From Streptomyces sp. man185 (GTDB lineage Bacteria; Actinomycetota; Actinomycetes; Streptomycetales; Streptomycetaceae): DNA of 64,000 bases. The notes under the pieces were generated by a model. It worked only from the letters and a program-made list of their open reading frames with translations. It ran no database searches and was not told where the DNA came from. Below are positions 28,701 through 36,075 of the stretch, piece by piece (the stretch's first letter is position 1; each line of letters begins with the position of its first letter). The translations under genes and the position numbers were made by a program. The stretch is from assembly GCA_002551355.1 (NCBI GenBank), contig NTHE01000021.1, forward strand, positions 51,296 to 115,295. The letters run 5' to 3'.

Positions 28701-28985
28701 CCCGATGAACTTCTCCGGGGTGCCGCCCCGCGCCACGATCTCCGCGCTCATCGCCTCGAAGTACCGCAGGGTCACCGCGCGCAGCGTCTCCGGGTCGAGC
28801 ACCCCCGAGAGCGCGGTGGAGCCGACGAGATCGCAGAACAGGACGGTCACCGGCTTGCGTTCGTCACCGGGCGGGGCGGCGGGTGACGGACCGGCCCCCA
28901 CGGCGGCGGTCGCGCACGGCGTCCCGCAGGACGAACAGAACCGGGCCGTCGGCGGCAGGTCCTGCTGGCACGAGAGGCAGTTCAT
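25776..28985 (-). CDS. Class III nucleotide cyclase-domain / AAA ATPase / TPR protein
   Basis: The 1069-residue protein is built in order from a double-CxxC zinc ribbon (CLSCQQ, CSSCGTPC; 1-26), a class III cyclase homology domain (about 42-205; VLFCDLVGSTALSG, GTPEKFIGDAVMAVFG, VNIAARLE), an AAA_16 ATPase (from about 225; FVGRAAERQ, Walker A GEAGIGKT) and a long Ala-rich TPR-like tail (about 550-1069). The metal Asp residues of the cyclase are present (FCDLVG, FIGDAV). Proteins of this make-up are usually signal-transducing ATPases of the STAND type. It follows the 72-aa peptide gene by 81 bp and is 3 bp ahead of the subtilase gene, so it belongs to this operon. Confidence 0.88.
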   Translation of the reverse strand: MNCLSCQQDLPPTARFCSSCGTPCATAAVGAGPSPAAPPGDERKPVTVLFCDLVGSTALSGVLDPETLRAVTLRYFEAMSAEIVARGGTPEKFIGDAVMAVFGVPVVRDDDARRALAAALGMRRALARLNEELGATLGIELATRIGVNTGQVVAGSDTTARQALVSGETVNIAARLEQNAGRGEILIGPGTLRAAGPTVSAEPTGPLRLKGKRDSVEAYRLLALGADDPELLRRFDVPFVGRAAERQSLDAALARGSGGAELLRVTGEAGIGKTRLVREWLAGRSASGALVYGAGRCRSYGDHGTLAPLADAVRSLTALTSASAPGPGSACDPGDAAGGLAVDDAMALLSGGLLRDGTPNAPFEDMCAALAAVLERAARVRPVVLVLDDWHAAAPLLVRTVHRLTDGSGCAGVLVLCAGRTDGPDGSDGHLQLTGLPHEEAALLAAGLAGPDVGPSPVDDRLLARAGGNPLYLEQLLVGDRPDPAAVSGTGSPDADGDLPPTLQALLGARIGALARAERAVVDLAAVIGREFTAPELVRLELSVQAGEGHGGGQLADAAAPERRRRVEEALAALGRRRLVESGTPGGQEEAVYRFSSGLVHEVAYASLSKRAKADRHAWAAELPSVLRGGDGAVGGHLERAYRYRAELGLLDDRARRLRDRAAAALGRAGAQAAARSDLHWAHGLLERAVDLRAGDPAAARRLGEVRVALGRTEEGAELLRRVRDSGSDPVEAAHARLALSVLDPGAGPGPAAVARTVLPVFEAAGDSAGRARAHLRLAQQFQRSGRHEEAERDQARALEHAVLAGAEPERAGALGAIGVSLWRGPVPVPAAVVRCRTLLAAHGAGRPTVRVTLNCPLAVLHALRGRPEEAYACLAEAERLAGKLGFAEAEVFLPVFRATVEALLGRSAAALHLLGRADAAARRTGAVGMRAAVALDAARLELDAGREDRAAARLAEVGDTSGLSRADAVDLAGLRARLAARVHPDEAVGQADRAVRASLLTDSPLVQATAELDRAHTLAVLGRRPEAGASARAAGAHFTGKGHLPGVRRVSGFLASPPLPMATTRERS

Positions 28986-29066
28986 GGCGGGTCCTTCTCT
29001 CCGGGATGTCGGGGCGGGTACGGGCCCGCTTCCGGCTCCGGGCCCGTACCGCTGATCGGTCGCCGG

Positions 29067-29285
29067 TCAGAACAGCGCGCCGCCGGCGATCTCGCCGTGT
29101 GCCTGGACCTCGGGACCGACGGCGTCCAGCCGGCTCTTCACGTCGAGCAGCAGCGCCAGTTCCTCCGGCGTCAGCCCGCTCAGCACCTCGCGCTGCTCCT
29201 CGGTGAGCAGGTCCACGGGGAAGCCCGCCTCGTACAACGCGTCGGGCGGTGCGGCCCGTTCGTCGTTCTCGGGTGGTCCGGTCAT
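29067..29285 (-). CDS. 72-aa peptide, candidate RiPP precursor or partner (aroma-sacti-like)
   Basis: The small acidic protein starts at ATG 29285, overlapping the diiron oxidase stop (ATGA), with GGGAG upstream. Its middle, FPVDLLTEEQREVLSGLT plus PEELALLLDVKSRLDAVG, is predicted to be helical. Its tail reads PEVQAHGEIAGGALF, Gly-rich with an aromatic last residue. From memory this leader-like pattern resembles peptides annotated as aroma-sacti cluster domain proteins, which occur beside radical SAM genes. I could not verify that. It contains no Cys. It could be a modified peptide whose C-terminal tail is the core, or a small recognition protein. Confidence 0.72.
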   Translation of the reverse strand: MTGPPENDERAAPPDALYEAGFPVDLLTEEQREVLSGLTPEELALLLDVKSRLDAVGPEVQAHGEIAGGALF

Positions 29286-30052
29286 GGTGTGACTCCCATC
29301 GGTGGGACAGGTCCGGCTCCCCGCAGCGACGGCGCCGGTGCGGAGCGCCCGAGCCGGACGAACAGCCGGGTGAGCGCGTCGAGGGAGTGCAGCGCGCTGA
29401 CCGCCACGGCCGCTTCCGGCCCCCGGCCCAGCGGCAGTCGGTCCAGCAGCGCGTACAGCTCGTCCAGGTGCTCGGAGTCGAGCGCCGAGTGCTCCCGCAC
29501 GGTCCGCAGCGCGGCGGCGGACAGCCCGGTCAGCTCGGCGATGCGGCCGGTGAGGCCGGGGGCGGGCGCGTAGCCCTCCAGTACGGCGATGTAGCCGAGC
29601 AGGGAGACGGGGTGGTGGTGCTCGATCCAGTAGTACTGGGCCCCGACGAGCGAGGCGACCAGCGGAGAGGGCAGTGCGCCGAGCGCGTCCTCGGGGGCGC
29701 CGCCCGCCGCCCGGAGGTCCTCCAGCAGCCAGGCGTCGTGGCCCTCCTCCTCCTGGATGTGCTCCTCCAGATACGCGGCGAGGGGCGCCGCCAGCGGGTC
29801 GCCCGAGGCGGCACGCACGCGGGCGCGGTCCAGGGCCAGTTCCATCAGCGGGACGGAGGCGCGGATGACGGTGTGCATGGTGCTCAGATACGTCCGGTAG
29901 CGAGGCAACAGGCCCTCGGCGCGCCACATATGGTGCGTCGCGTCCCGCAACTCGGGCTCCAGCAACAGGAGTTTGACGCGCAGACGCGCGGCGGCCCCGG
30001 GATTCGCGAGGGGTGCGCTCTCGGTTCGCGTGCTTCCGGTCGCCGCGCTCAT
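29282..30052 (-). CDS. Iron-containing redox enzyme (haem-oxygenase-like diiron oxidase family)
   Basis: The 256-residue all-helical protein resembles PF14518/TENA-PqqC-fold enzymes. Candidate iron ligands lie in YLEEHIQEEEGHDAWLLEDL, WIEHHHPVSLLGYIAVLEG and REHSALDSEHLDELYALL. Family members use a non-haem diiron centre for oxidative chemistry such as decarboxylation, desaturation or N-oxidation. The start overlaps the stop of the radical SAM gene (ATGA), and the stop overlaps the start of the 72-aa peptide, so the three proteins are made together. Peptide tailoring is the likely role, by context. Confidence 0.82.
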   Translation of the reverse strand: MSAATGSTRTESAPLANPGAAARLRVKLLLLEPELRDATHHMWRAEGLLPRYRTYLSTMHTVIRASVPLMELALDRARVRAASGDPLAAPLAAYLEEHIQEEEGHDAWLLEDLRAAGGAPEDALGALPSPLVASLVGAQYYWIEHHHPVSLLGYIAVLEGYAPAPGLTGRIAELTGLSAAALRTVREHSALDSEHLDELYALLDRLPLGRGPEAAVAVSALHSLDALTRLFVRLGRSAPAPSLRGAGPVPPMGVTP

Positions 30053-31176
30053 CGGACATCCTGCGCGCCGGTCACCGGCAGTGGCTGACCGCCGGAGACG
30101 ACCATCGGCGCGTAGGCGGCGCAGCCGTGGCGGCGCACGACGCCCTGCGCGCCCTCCCGGGAGCCGCGCACCGCGGCCGTCAGGTCCAGCAGCGCCCCGG
30201 CCGGCCCGCCCGCCACCGCGCGGGCCCCGGCAGCCGCCGCCTCGTCGCCGCCCAGTGCCCGGCAGCCGTCGCAGTAGGAGCCCGCCGGGGGGCCGGAGCC
30301 GTACCGGGCGGCCAGATGCGTGGGCCCGACCGTGCGGACCATGCGCAGCACCGGGGACTCCAGCGCCCGGCGGCGTACGGTCGCCCAGTCGTCGGCGCCG
30401 ATGTGGCCGAGGTCCAGATGGGCCGGGGCGGGCCGCCGGTCGACGGTGTCCTGGTTGCAGCAGGCGAGCACCCGGCCGTCGAAGGCGACCACCGGCCAGG
30501 CGGCCATCGAGCACGGCGCCGCCGCCGCCGGGTCCGGGCCGGTGCGGGCCGGCCCGGCCCAGGCGGCCGCCCGGCCGAACGGCCGCACCTCGTTGACCAG
30601 GCACGGGACCCGGCCGCCGAACTCCCGCTGCACCGCCCGGGTGAGGTCGGCCAGATACGGGTCGGACGCTCCTGTCCCGGTGAGGTGAAGGCTCACGGCC
30701 ACGCCCTCGTCCCGCACTCGGTGCAGGGCGCGGAACACGTCGGCGCGCGGGACCTCGCGCTCGTGGTGGATGTCGAGGGAGGCCGAGAAATGGTCGAGGG
30801 AGCGGATCGCGCGGAGGATCGCGGGAGGAATCGTCTCCCCACGCCACCCGGCGCGCCGGCTCCCGCCCCGGGCGAAGAACATGCCGCTCAGCAGCGCCGT
30901 ACGGGACCCGGCGCCCCGAGCCAGCGTGCTCAGCCGCTCGGCGAGCGCGGGCAGCAGCAGCGGCTCCCCGCCGGTGAGCAGGACGACGTCGGGCCGGTTC
31001 TCCTCGGTGAACGAGTCGACGAACCGCTCCAGTTGGCCGCCGTCCGGCTCCTCCCGGGTGAGCAGGTCCGACCCGGTCGAGCAGTGCGCACAGCGCAGCG
31101 GGCAGCGTCGGGTGAGACCGAGGAGCAGACCGGCGGCCGGGAAGGGCCGCCGTGCGACGAGTTCGGCGAGTTCCAT
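30049..31176 (-). CDS. Radical SAM protein of the RiPP operon
   Basis: The 375-residue protein starts at ATG 31176, seven bases after GAAGGAGG. The [4Fe-4S] motif is CPLRCAHC (about 25-32), and LLTGGEPLL (GGE, SAM binding) follows. The second half contains CCNQDTV, SYCDGC and a late single Cys (RRHGCAAY), an arrangement that fits SPASM/twitch-type auxiliary clusters. Such enzymes make thioether, C-C or epimerisation changes on peptides. It is the first gene of the minus-strand operon and diverges from the class III lanthipeptide precursors across 321 bp. Whether its substrate is the 72-aa peptide or those precursors is unknown. Confidence 0.88.
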   Translation of the reverse strand: MELAELVARRPFPAAGLLLGLTRRCPLRCAHCSTGSDLLTREEPDGGQLERFVDSFTEENRPDVVLLTGGEPLLLPALAERLSTLARGAGSRTALLSGMFFARGGSRRAGWRGETIPPAILRAIRSLDHFSASLDIHHEREVPRADVFRALHRVRDEGVAVSLHLTGTGASDPYLADLTRAVQREFGGRVPCLVNEVRPFGRAAAWAGPARTGPDPAAAAPCSMAAWPVVAFDGRVLACCNQDTVDRRPAPAHLDLGHIGADDWATVRRRALESPVLRMVRTVGPTHLAARYGSGPPAGSYCDGCRALGGDEAAAAGARAVAGGPAGALLDLTAAVRGSREGAQGVVRRHGCAAYAPMVVSGGQPLPVTGAQDVR

Positions 31177-31497
31177 GCGGGCCGCCTCCTTCGGGGCCGG
31201 TGCGCGTCGGGCGCGTACCCAGGCTGTGGGCCACCGGTTCGAGGACGGTCCGAAGGCGCTTCGGCAGCGGTATGGACCCAGGTCGGAACGGGGACCCGAG
31301 GCATCGGCCGGCCCCGCCGGGGCTGCTCCCACCGCCGCGAGCTGGCCCGATACCGGTGCCATACCGGCGGCGAAGCGATCGCCAGGCCCGGCTTCCTAAC
31401 TTTCTCGGCAACGGCAGGCAACAGCCCGCCGCACCGGACACCGGAGGTCACCCCCGGGCGTCCCGGGTCCCGTAATGACGAGTGGATGGAGACCACC
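31177..31497. promoter_or_regulatory. Divergent promoter region with 11-bp-spaced heptamers
   Basis: This gap separates the radical SAM start from the first lanthipeptide precursor. TTCGAGG (31238), TCCGAAG (31249) and TTCGGCA (31260) follow each other at exactly 11 bp, the geometry of SARP binding sites (7-bp repeat plus 4-bp spacer). TATGGA at 31271 could be a -10 box. A second pair, ATACCGG at 31350 and 31361, is also 11 bp apart and closer to the precursors. The SARP gene at 36.1-37.9 kb is the obvious candidate to bind here. Confidence 0.5.
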
Positions 31498-31659
31498 ATG
31501 TCCGAGAACACCAAGCCGGCCGGCGACGAGACCAACGAGACCCCCGAGGTCGAGGCGCACTCCGTGCTGGACCTTCAGGAGACCTCCGTCAACGCCGACC
31601 GCGACATCATCGCGCCCCCCGGCAACTGCATCAGCGTGCTCAGCGTCGTCGAGAACTGA
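31498..31659 (+). CDS. Class III lanthipeptide precursor peptide 1
   Basis: The 53-residue peptide starts at ATG 31498, with GGATGGAG six bases upstream; an in-frame ATG at 31486 lacks a site. The leader is acidic and holds HSVLDLQETS. VLDLQ is the LDLQ-type helical motif recognised by class III LanKC enzymes. The C-terminal part ends APPGNCISVLSVVEN. It has one Cys (C44) and two Ser in SxxS spacing (S46, S49), but the Cys comes before the Ser pair, the reverse of the usual S-x2-S-x(2-5)-C labionin motif. It is paired with a second precursor 80 bp downstream. Confidence 0.85.
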   Translation: MSENTKPAGDETNETPEVEAHSVLDLQETSVNADRDIIAPPGNCISVLSVVEN

Positions 31660-31739
31660 TCTCACCCGCCGCACACCGCACATCCAGGGGCATGTCCCCA
31701 GCGTTTCGGCCCTGTAGTGACGAGTGGATGGAGATCACC

Positions 31740-31889
31740 ATGTCCGAGAACACCGAGCCGGCCGGCGACGAGACCCCCGAGGTCGAGGCGCACTCCGTGC
31801 TGGACCTCCAGGAGACGTCCGTCCAGGGCGGCGACACGACCGACGGCAACTGCATCAGCGTGCTGAGCGTCGTCGAGCAGCAGCGCTGA
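31740..31889 (+). CDS. Class III lanthipeptide precursor peptide 2
   Basis: The 49-residue peptide is a duplicate of the first. The ribosome site, start and first 28 residues are nearly identical (one Lys to Glu change and a three-residue deletion), with the same VLDLQETS motif. Between motif and tail the sequences differ: VQGGDTTDGN here against VNADRDIIAPPGN. The tail CISVLSVVE is shared and ends in QQR. Here Thr33 and Thr34 stand before Cys38, so a conventional lanthionine is possible in this copy. A strong hairpin follows. Confidence 0.85.
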   Translation: MSENTEPAGDETPEVEAHSVLDLQETSVQGGDTTDGNCISVLSVVEQQR

Positions 31890-31978
31890 ACCGAGCGCTG
31901 AACCCACCGGGCCGAGCGCTGCGGAGGGACGGGGCCGAGGCCTCGCCCCCGCGGCGTCCGGCCGGCGGACAGGCGGTA

Positions 31979-32012
31979 CGGGGCGGCTCCGCGAGCAACG
32001 GGAGCCGCCCCG
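31979..32012 (+). terminator. 12-bp hairpin between precursors and MFS gene
   Basis: CGGGGCGGCTCC (31979-31990) pairs perfectly with 32001-32012 over a 10-base loop. It lies 90 bases after precursor 2 and 125 before the exporter. A partial terminator here would keep precursor mRNA more abundant than the MFS and synthetase mRNA, as is common in lanthipeptide clusters. Confidence 0.7.
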
Positions 32013-32136
32013 CCGCGCTTGCGCCCGCCCCACCCGTACGTCCCGCGCGCTCAGTACGTCCCGTACGTCCGCCCGGAGAGGTATCCGCGCGTCCGCACCA
32101 CCGTCCGTCCGCCCGCTGATCTCCGGGAGCCTGCCG

Positions 32137-33441
32137 ATGGCCACGCCCCTCCGCTCCAACCGGGACTTCCGGCTGCTCTGGATGAGCGGCCTGTTCGCTG
32201 TTCTGGGCAGCCAGATGGGCGCCCTCGCGCTGCCCCTGCTCATCCTCAAGGAGACCGGCTCCGCCGTGCAGGCCGGTGCCGTGGGGACCGTGTCCATCTG
32301 CGCCGTGCTGATCACCATGCTGCCCGGCGGGGTCATGGCCGACCGGGTCGAACGACGCCGGCTGATGCGGCTGTGCGACGTGGGGAGCCTGCTCGCGGTC
32401 ACCGCGCTGACCGTCGCCGTGTGGAACGGGCACGCCCCCATGGTGCTCGTCCTGCTGGTCGCCACCGCAGGAGCCGTGCTGAACAGCCTCTACGCCCCCG
32501 CCGCCTTCGGTCTGCTGCGCGCGGTCGTGCCGCCGGACCAGATGGGCACGGCGACCGCACGGCTGCAGGCGCGTACCGCCACGGTCCGGCTGGTCGGCCC
32601 GCTCGTGGGCGGCGCGCTCTTCGGCATCCACGAGGCGCTGCCCTTCACGGCCCAGTTCCTCGGGCTGTTCCTCTCGACCGTCTGCGTGGCCCTCGTGCGT
32701 ACCCGATCGGCCGCCCGGAAGAAGGCAGGATCGGTCCTCAGCCGCGACGAACTCACCGCCGGACTGAGTTTTCTCTGGCGACTTCCCTACCTCCGGACGG
32801 TGCTGCTCGTCTTCGGGCTCGGCATGAACTTCGCGTTCGGCGCTCTCACCTTCACCGCGCTCGCCGTCTTCTCCGAGGGCGGCCGTTCCGGCCTCGGTGG
32901 CGGCTTCGTCATCACCTGCGTCTCGGCGGGTGCTCTCGTCGGCGCGCTGCTCGCGCCCCGGCTCTCTCCCGACCGCCACATCCGTGCCCTCCTGGTCGTC
33001 ACCTGCTGGAGCTGTGTGCTGACGGCCGGGGTGCTGGCCTGGCTCAACAGCCCGTTGGTGGCTGGGCTGCTGTGCGCGGTGTGCATGTGCCTGTCGACGG
33101 TCGCCAGCATCGGCTTCCTGTCGACGCTGCTGATCGTCACCCCGGAGGACCGGGTCGGCCGGGTGCAGAGCGCGGCCTCCTTCCTGTCCTCGATCGTCCA
33201 GCCGTTCGGCCCGCTCGCGGGCGGCGCGCTGCTGACCGCGCTCGGCCCGCGCAACGCCTTCGGTGTGGTCGCGGCGGTGCTGGCCGTCTCGGCGGCGGTC
33301 ATGACGCTCGCTCCCTCGTTACGGTTCGGGGCCGTTCCCCCGCCCGCAGGCAACGCCGCACCGGACGACTCAGACGCGCCCGGCCCGCGCGAGGCCCCGG
33401 CCAGACCTGTCCCCGACGCCGCCGGTCCCGGCGCACTCTGA
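32137..33441 (+). CDS. MFS transporter of the lanthipeptide cluster
   Basis: The 434-residue protein is a major facilitator of about 12 helices starting at once (LRSNRDFRLLWMSGLFAVLG) with the loop motif GGVMADRVERRRLMR between helices 2 and 3. It is related to the enterobactin-exporter/macrolide-efflux type. Its stop is 12 bp before the LanKC start, so it is in the same operon. Class III clusters usually carry ABC exporters; an MFS protein here may export the product or give self-protection. The Pro-rich tail is cytoplasmic. Confidence 0.88.
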   Translation: MATPLRSNRDFRLLWMSGLFAVLGSQMGALALPLLILKETGSAVQAGAVGTVSICAVLITMLPGGVMADRVERRRLMRLCDVGSLLAVTALTVAVWNGHAPMVLVLLVATAGAVLNSLYAPAAFGLLRAVVPPDQMGTATARLQARTATVRLVGPLVGGALFGIHEALPFTAQFLGLFLSTVCVALVRTRSAARKKAGSVLSRDELTAGLSFLWRLPYLRTVLLVFGLGMNFAFGALTFTALAVFSEGGRSGLGGGFVITCVSAGALVGALLAPRLSPDRHIRALLVVTCWSCVLTAGVLAWLNSPLVAGLLCAVCMCLSTVASIGFLSTLLIVTPEDRVGRVQSAASFLSSIVQPFGPLAGGALLTALGPRNAFGVVAAVLAVSAAVMTLAPSLRFGAVPPPAGNAAPDDSDAPGPREAPARPVPDAAGPGAL

Positions 33442-33453
33442 GGAGGGATTGCC

Positions 33454-36075
33454 GTGCCCGGCATCCAGGAGACCCAGTTGTACTGCCTCGCCGACCGCCG
33501 GTACTACGACACCCCGGCCCGGCTCCCCGACGAGGAGACCCGCTACCCCCTCGACAGGGCCGAGGCGCCGGCCGGCTGGCGGCGCGTGGCCGGCGGGTTG
33601 TGGACCTCGCTGCTGCCCGAGGACGGCGGACCGGCCGAACAGGGCTGGAAGATCCACGTGTCGACCGTCCCCGAGGAGGCGGCCCGCACGCTCCGCGACA
33701 CCTCCGAGATCTGCCTCCGGCACCAGGTGCCGTTCAAGTTCCTCCGCAGCGAGCAGGCGCTCCTGCTGATGTCGGGGAAGTACATGTCCCGGGGCAGTGC
33801 CGGGAAGTTCCTCACCCTCTACCCGCCGGACGAGACAACGCTGAGCCGCCTGTTGGACGAGTTGACCGGGGCCCTGTCCGGCCGTCGGGGCCCGTACATC
33901 CTGAGCGATCTGCGCGTCGGCGACGCCCCCGTCTACGTCCGTTACGGCTCCTTCGTCGACCGCTGGTGCCACGACGCCCGGGGCGAACGGGTGCCCGCCC
34001 TGCGCCACCCCTCCGGCGAACTGGTCCCCGACGAACGGGGCGTGGTGTTCCGGACGCCTGCGTGGGTGCGGGTGCCCGAGCTGCTGAGGCCGCACCTCGC
34101 CGCCCGCGCCGCCGCGCGCGACGACTCCTTCCCGTACACCGTCACCGATGCCCTCCAGTTCTCCAACGCGGGCGGCATCTACCTCGCCCGGCACCGGGAG
34201 ACCGGCCACCGGGTCGTGCTGCGCGAGGCCCGCCCGCACTGCGGGCTGGACGCGGTGGGCGAGGACGCCGTGACCCGGCTGGAGCGCGAGCACCGGGCTC
34301 TGACAGCACTCGCCGGGCTCGACTGCGTGCCTGAGGTGTACGGCGTACGCACCGTGTGGGAGCACCGGTTCCTGATGACGGAGTACGTGGAGGGGCCCAC
34401 CCTCCTCGAGGAGATCGTGGCCCGCTTCGCTCTGGTGCGCGGAGCCCGTACGGTGGACGAACTCGCGCCTTACACCGTGTGGGTGGACCATGTCACCAGC
34501 CAACTCGCCGACGCACTGCGGGAGATACACGGCCGCGGGCTGCGCTTCGGTGATCTGCACCCCGCCAACGTCATCCTGCGGCCCGACGGGCGGCTCGCCC
34601 TCGTCGACTTCGAGTACGCCACCGAACTCGACGACCGAGTAACCCCGTTGGCCGGGGCGCCCGGCCTCCAGGCCCCGCCCGGCACCCCGGGCGCGGAGGC
34701 CGACGCCTACGCACTGTGGGCGACCTGGCTCACCATGCTGATGCCACTGACCGAGATGGCCTCCCACGACCGGGCCAAGGCGCTCTCGCTGGAGTCCTGG
34801 GCCCGGGAGCGCTACGGCCTCGCGCCCGATGCCGGCCCGGCCCGCCCGGCCCTGCTGCGGGCGGCGGAGCGCGCCGCCGGCCGGGAGAGCGAGATCGCCG
34901 CCCTGCTCGGCGGGCCCGCGCCCAACTGGCCCGAACTGCAGGCCCGGCTGCTCGCGGGCGTCCACGCGGGCGCGACGCCCGAGCGCCGCGACCGGCTCTT
35001 TCCCGGCGACCCCAAGGGCTTCGCCACCGGCGGTACGGATCTGGCGCACGGGGCCGCCGGTGTCCTCTACGCCCTGCACCGCGTCGGGGCCCCGGTCCCG
35101 GCCGCCTGGACCGACTGGCTGGCAGAGGCCGCCCGCCGGCGCGACCCCGCGTCCCCGGGCGGCCTCTACGACGGTCTGCCGGGGACCGCCGTGACGCTGG
35201 CCCTGCTCGGACGCCCGGACGAGGGGCGCGAACTGTTCGCCCGGGCCGTCGACGCCGCCCGCCCGTCCCCCTCGGCCGACCTGCTCACCGGGCGGGCGGG
35301 CATCGCCCTGGCCGCCCTCCGCCTGGCCACGGTCGGCCCCGGAGCTCCTGACCCGGAGCTGGTGGACACCGCCCTGCGAACCGCCTGGGGACTGGACTGC
35401 CTGGTCCGGGGCGAGCCGGTGGCGGGCGGCCCGGAGGCCCCGCCCTCGGCCGGGCTGCTGCGGGGGCTGAGCGGCGTCGCGCTGCTCCACCTCGAACTGC
35501 ACGCGCTCACCGGCGAGGAGTGGCTGCTGCGTGCCGCCCGCACCGCCCTGTACCGGGACTCCGGCCACTGCGTCGCCATGGACGACGGTACCGTCCAGGT
35601 CAAGGACGGCCGTCGCCACCTCCTCTACCTCGACCAGGGCAGCGGCGGCTTCGCCCTGGTCGCCCGCGCCTACCTGGCCCGGCAGGAAGCGCCCGCGCTC
35701 GCCGGCCTGCTGCCCGGGGTGCGCAAGGGCTGCCGCAACGAGTTCGTGCGCGAGCCGGGTCTGTTCACCGGCAGGGCCGGACTCGTCGCCACCGCACGTC
35801 AGTTGGAGGAAGACGCCCCGGCCGGGCCCGAGGTCCTCGCCTCCGTGCGCAACCTGTCCTGGCACCTGGTCGCGGACGGGGACCGGCTGCTGGTGCCCGG
35901 GGCCCGCCTGCGGCGCTGCTCCGCCGACCTGGCCACCGGCTCGGCCGGGTTGCTGCTCGCCCTGCACTTCCTCGCCGGGGCGCACCCCGAGGTGGCCGTC
36001 GCACCCGGAGGCCATGGCACCGGGTGCGACGGCCACGAGCCGCACGATCTGCTGAAGTTGCTCACCTTGGGATGA
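33454..36075 (+). CDS. Class III lanthionine synthetase (LanKC)
   Basis: The 873-residue three-domain enzyme starts at GTG 33454 behind AGGAGGG. The phospho-Ser/Thr lyase domain covers about 1-225 (WKIHVSTVPEEAARTL; VPFKFLRS). The kinase domain covers about 230-470, with GDLHPANVI (D367) and VDFEYA (D385; DFE in place of DFG, usual in LanKC). The LanC-like cyclase domain runs from about 500 to the end and lacks the Cys-Cys-His zinc ligands, as expected for class III. It phosphorylates and eliminates Ser/Thr of the two precursors and forms thioether or labionin rings. The end overlaps the SARP gene end by 14 bp (convergent). Confidence 0.92.
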   Translation: MPGIQETQLYCLADRRYYDTPARLPDEETRYPLDRAEAPAGWRRVAGGLWTSLLPEDGGPAEQGWKIHVSTVPEEAARTLRDTSEICLRHQVPFKFLRSEQALLLMSGKYMSRGSAGKFLTLYPPDETTLSRLLDELTGALSGRRGPYILSDLRVGDAPVYVRYGSFVDRWCHDARGERVPALRHPSGELVPDERGVVFRTPAWVRVPELLRPHLAARAAARDDSFPYTVTDALQFSNAGGIYLARHRETGHRVVLREARPHCGLDAVGEDAVTRLEREHRALTALAGLDCVPEVYGVRTVWEHRFLMTEYVEGPTLLEEIVARFALVRGARTVDELAPYTVWVDHVTSQLADALREIHGRGLRFGDLHPANVILRPDGRLALVDFEYATELDDRVTPLAGAPGLQAPPGTPGAEADAYALWATWLTMLMPLTEMASHDRAKALSLESWARERYGLAPDAGPARPALLRAAERAAGRESEIAALLGGPAPNWPELQARLLAGVHAGATPERRDRLFPGDPKGFATGGTDLAHGAAGVLYALHRVGAPVPAAWTDWLAEAARRRDPASPGGLYDGLPGTAVTLALLGRPDEGRELFARAVDAARPSPSADLLTGRAGIALAALRLATVGPGAPDPELVDTALRTAWGLDCLVRGEPVAGGPEAPPSAGLLRGLSGVALLHLELHALTGEEWLLRAARTALYRDSGHCVAMDDGTVQVKDGRRHLLYLDQGSGGFALVARAYLARQEAPALAGLLPGVRKGCRNEFVREPGLFTGRAGLVATARQLEEDAPAGPEVLASVRNLSWHLVADGDRLLVPGARLRRCSADLATGSAGLLLALHFLAGAHPEVAVAPGGHGTGCDGHEPHDLLKLLTLG

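Noticed and set aside
23238..28886. Very long open frame on the plus strand
   Set aside because: It lies opposite the GAF, subtilase and cyclase/AAA genes and has the low-complexity Arg/Pro/Gly/Val composition of an antisense frame in GC-rich DNA; no family motifs.
30013..31497. Plus-strand frame leading into precursor 1
   Set aside because: It is antisense to the radical SAM gene. The true precursor start at 31498 has its own ribosome site, copied in precursor 2.
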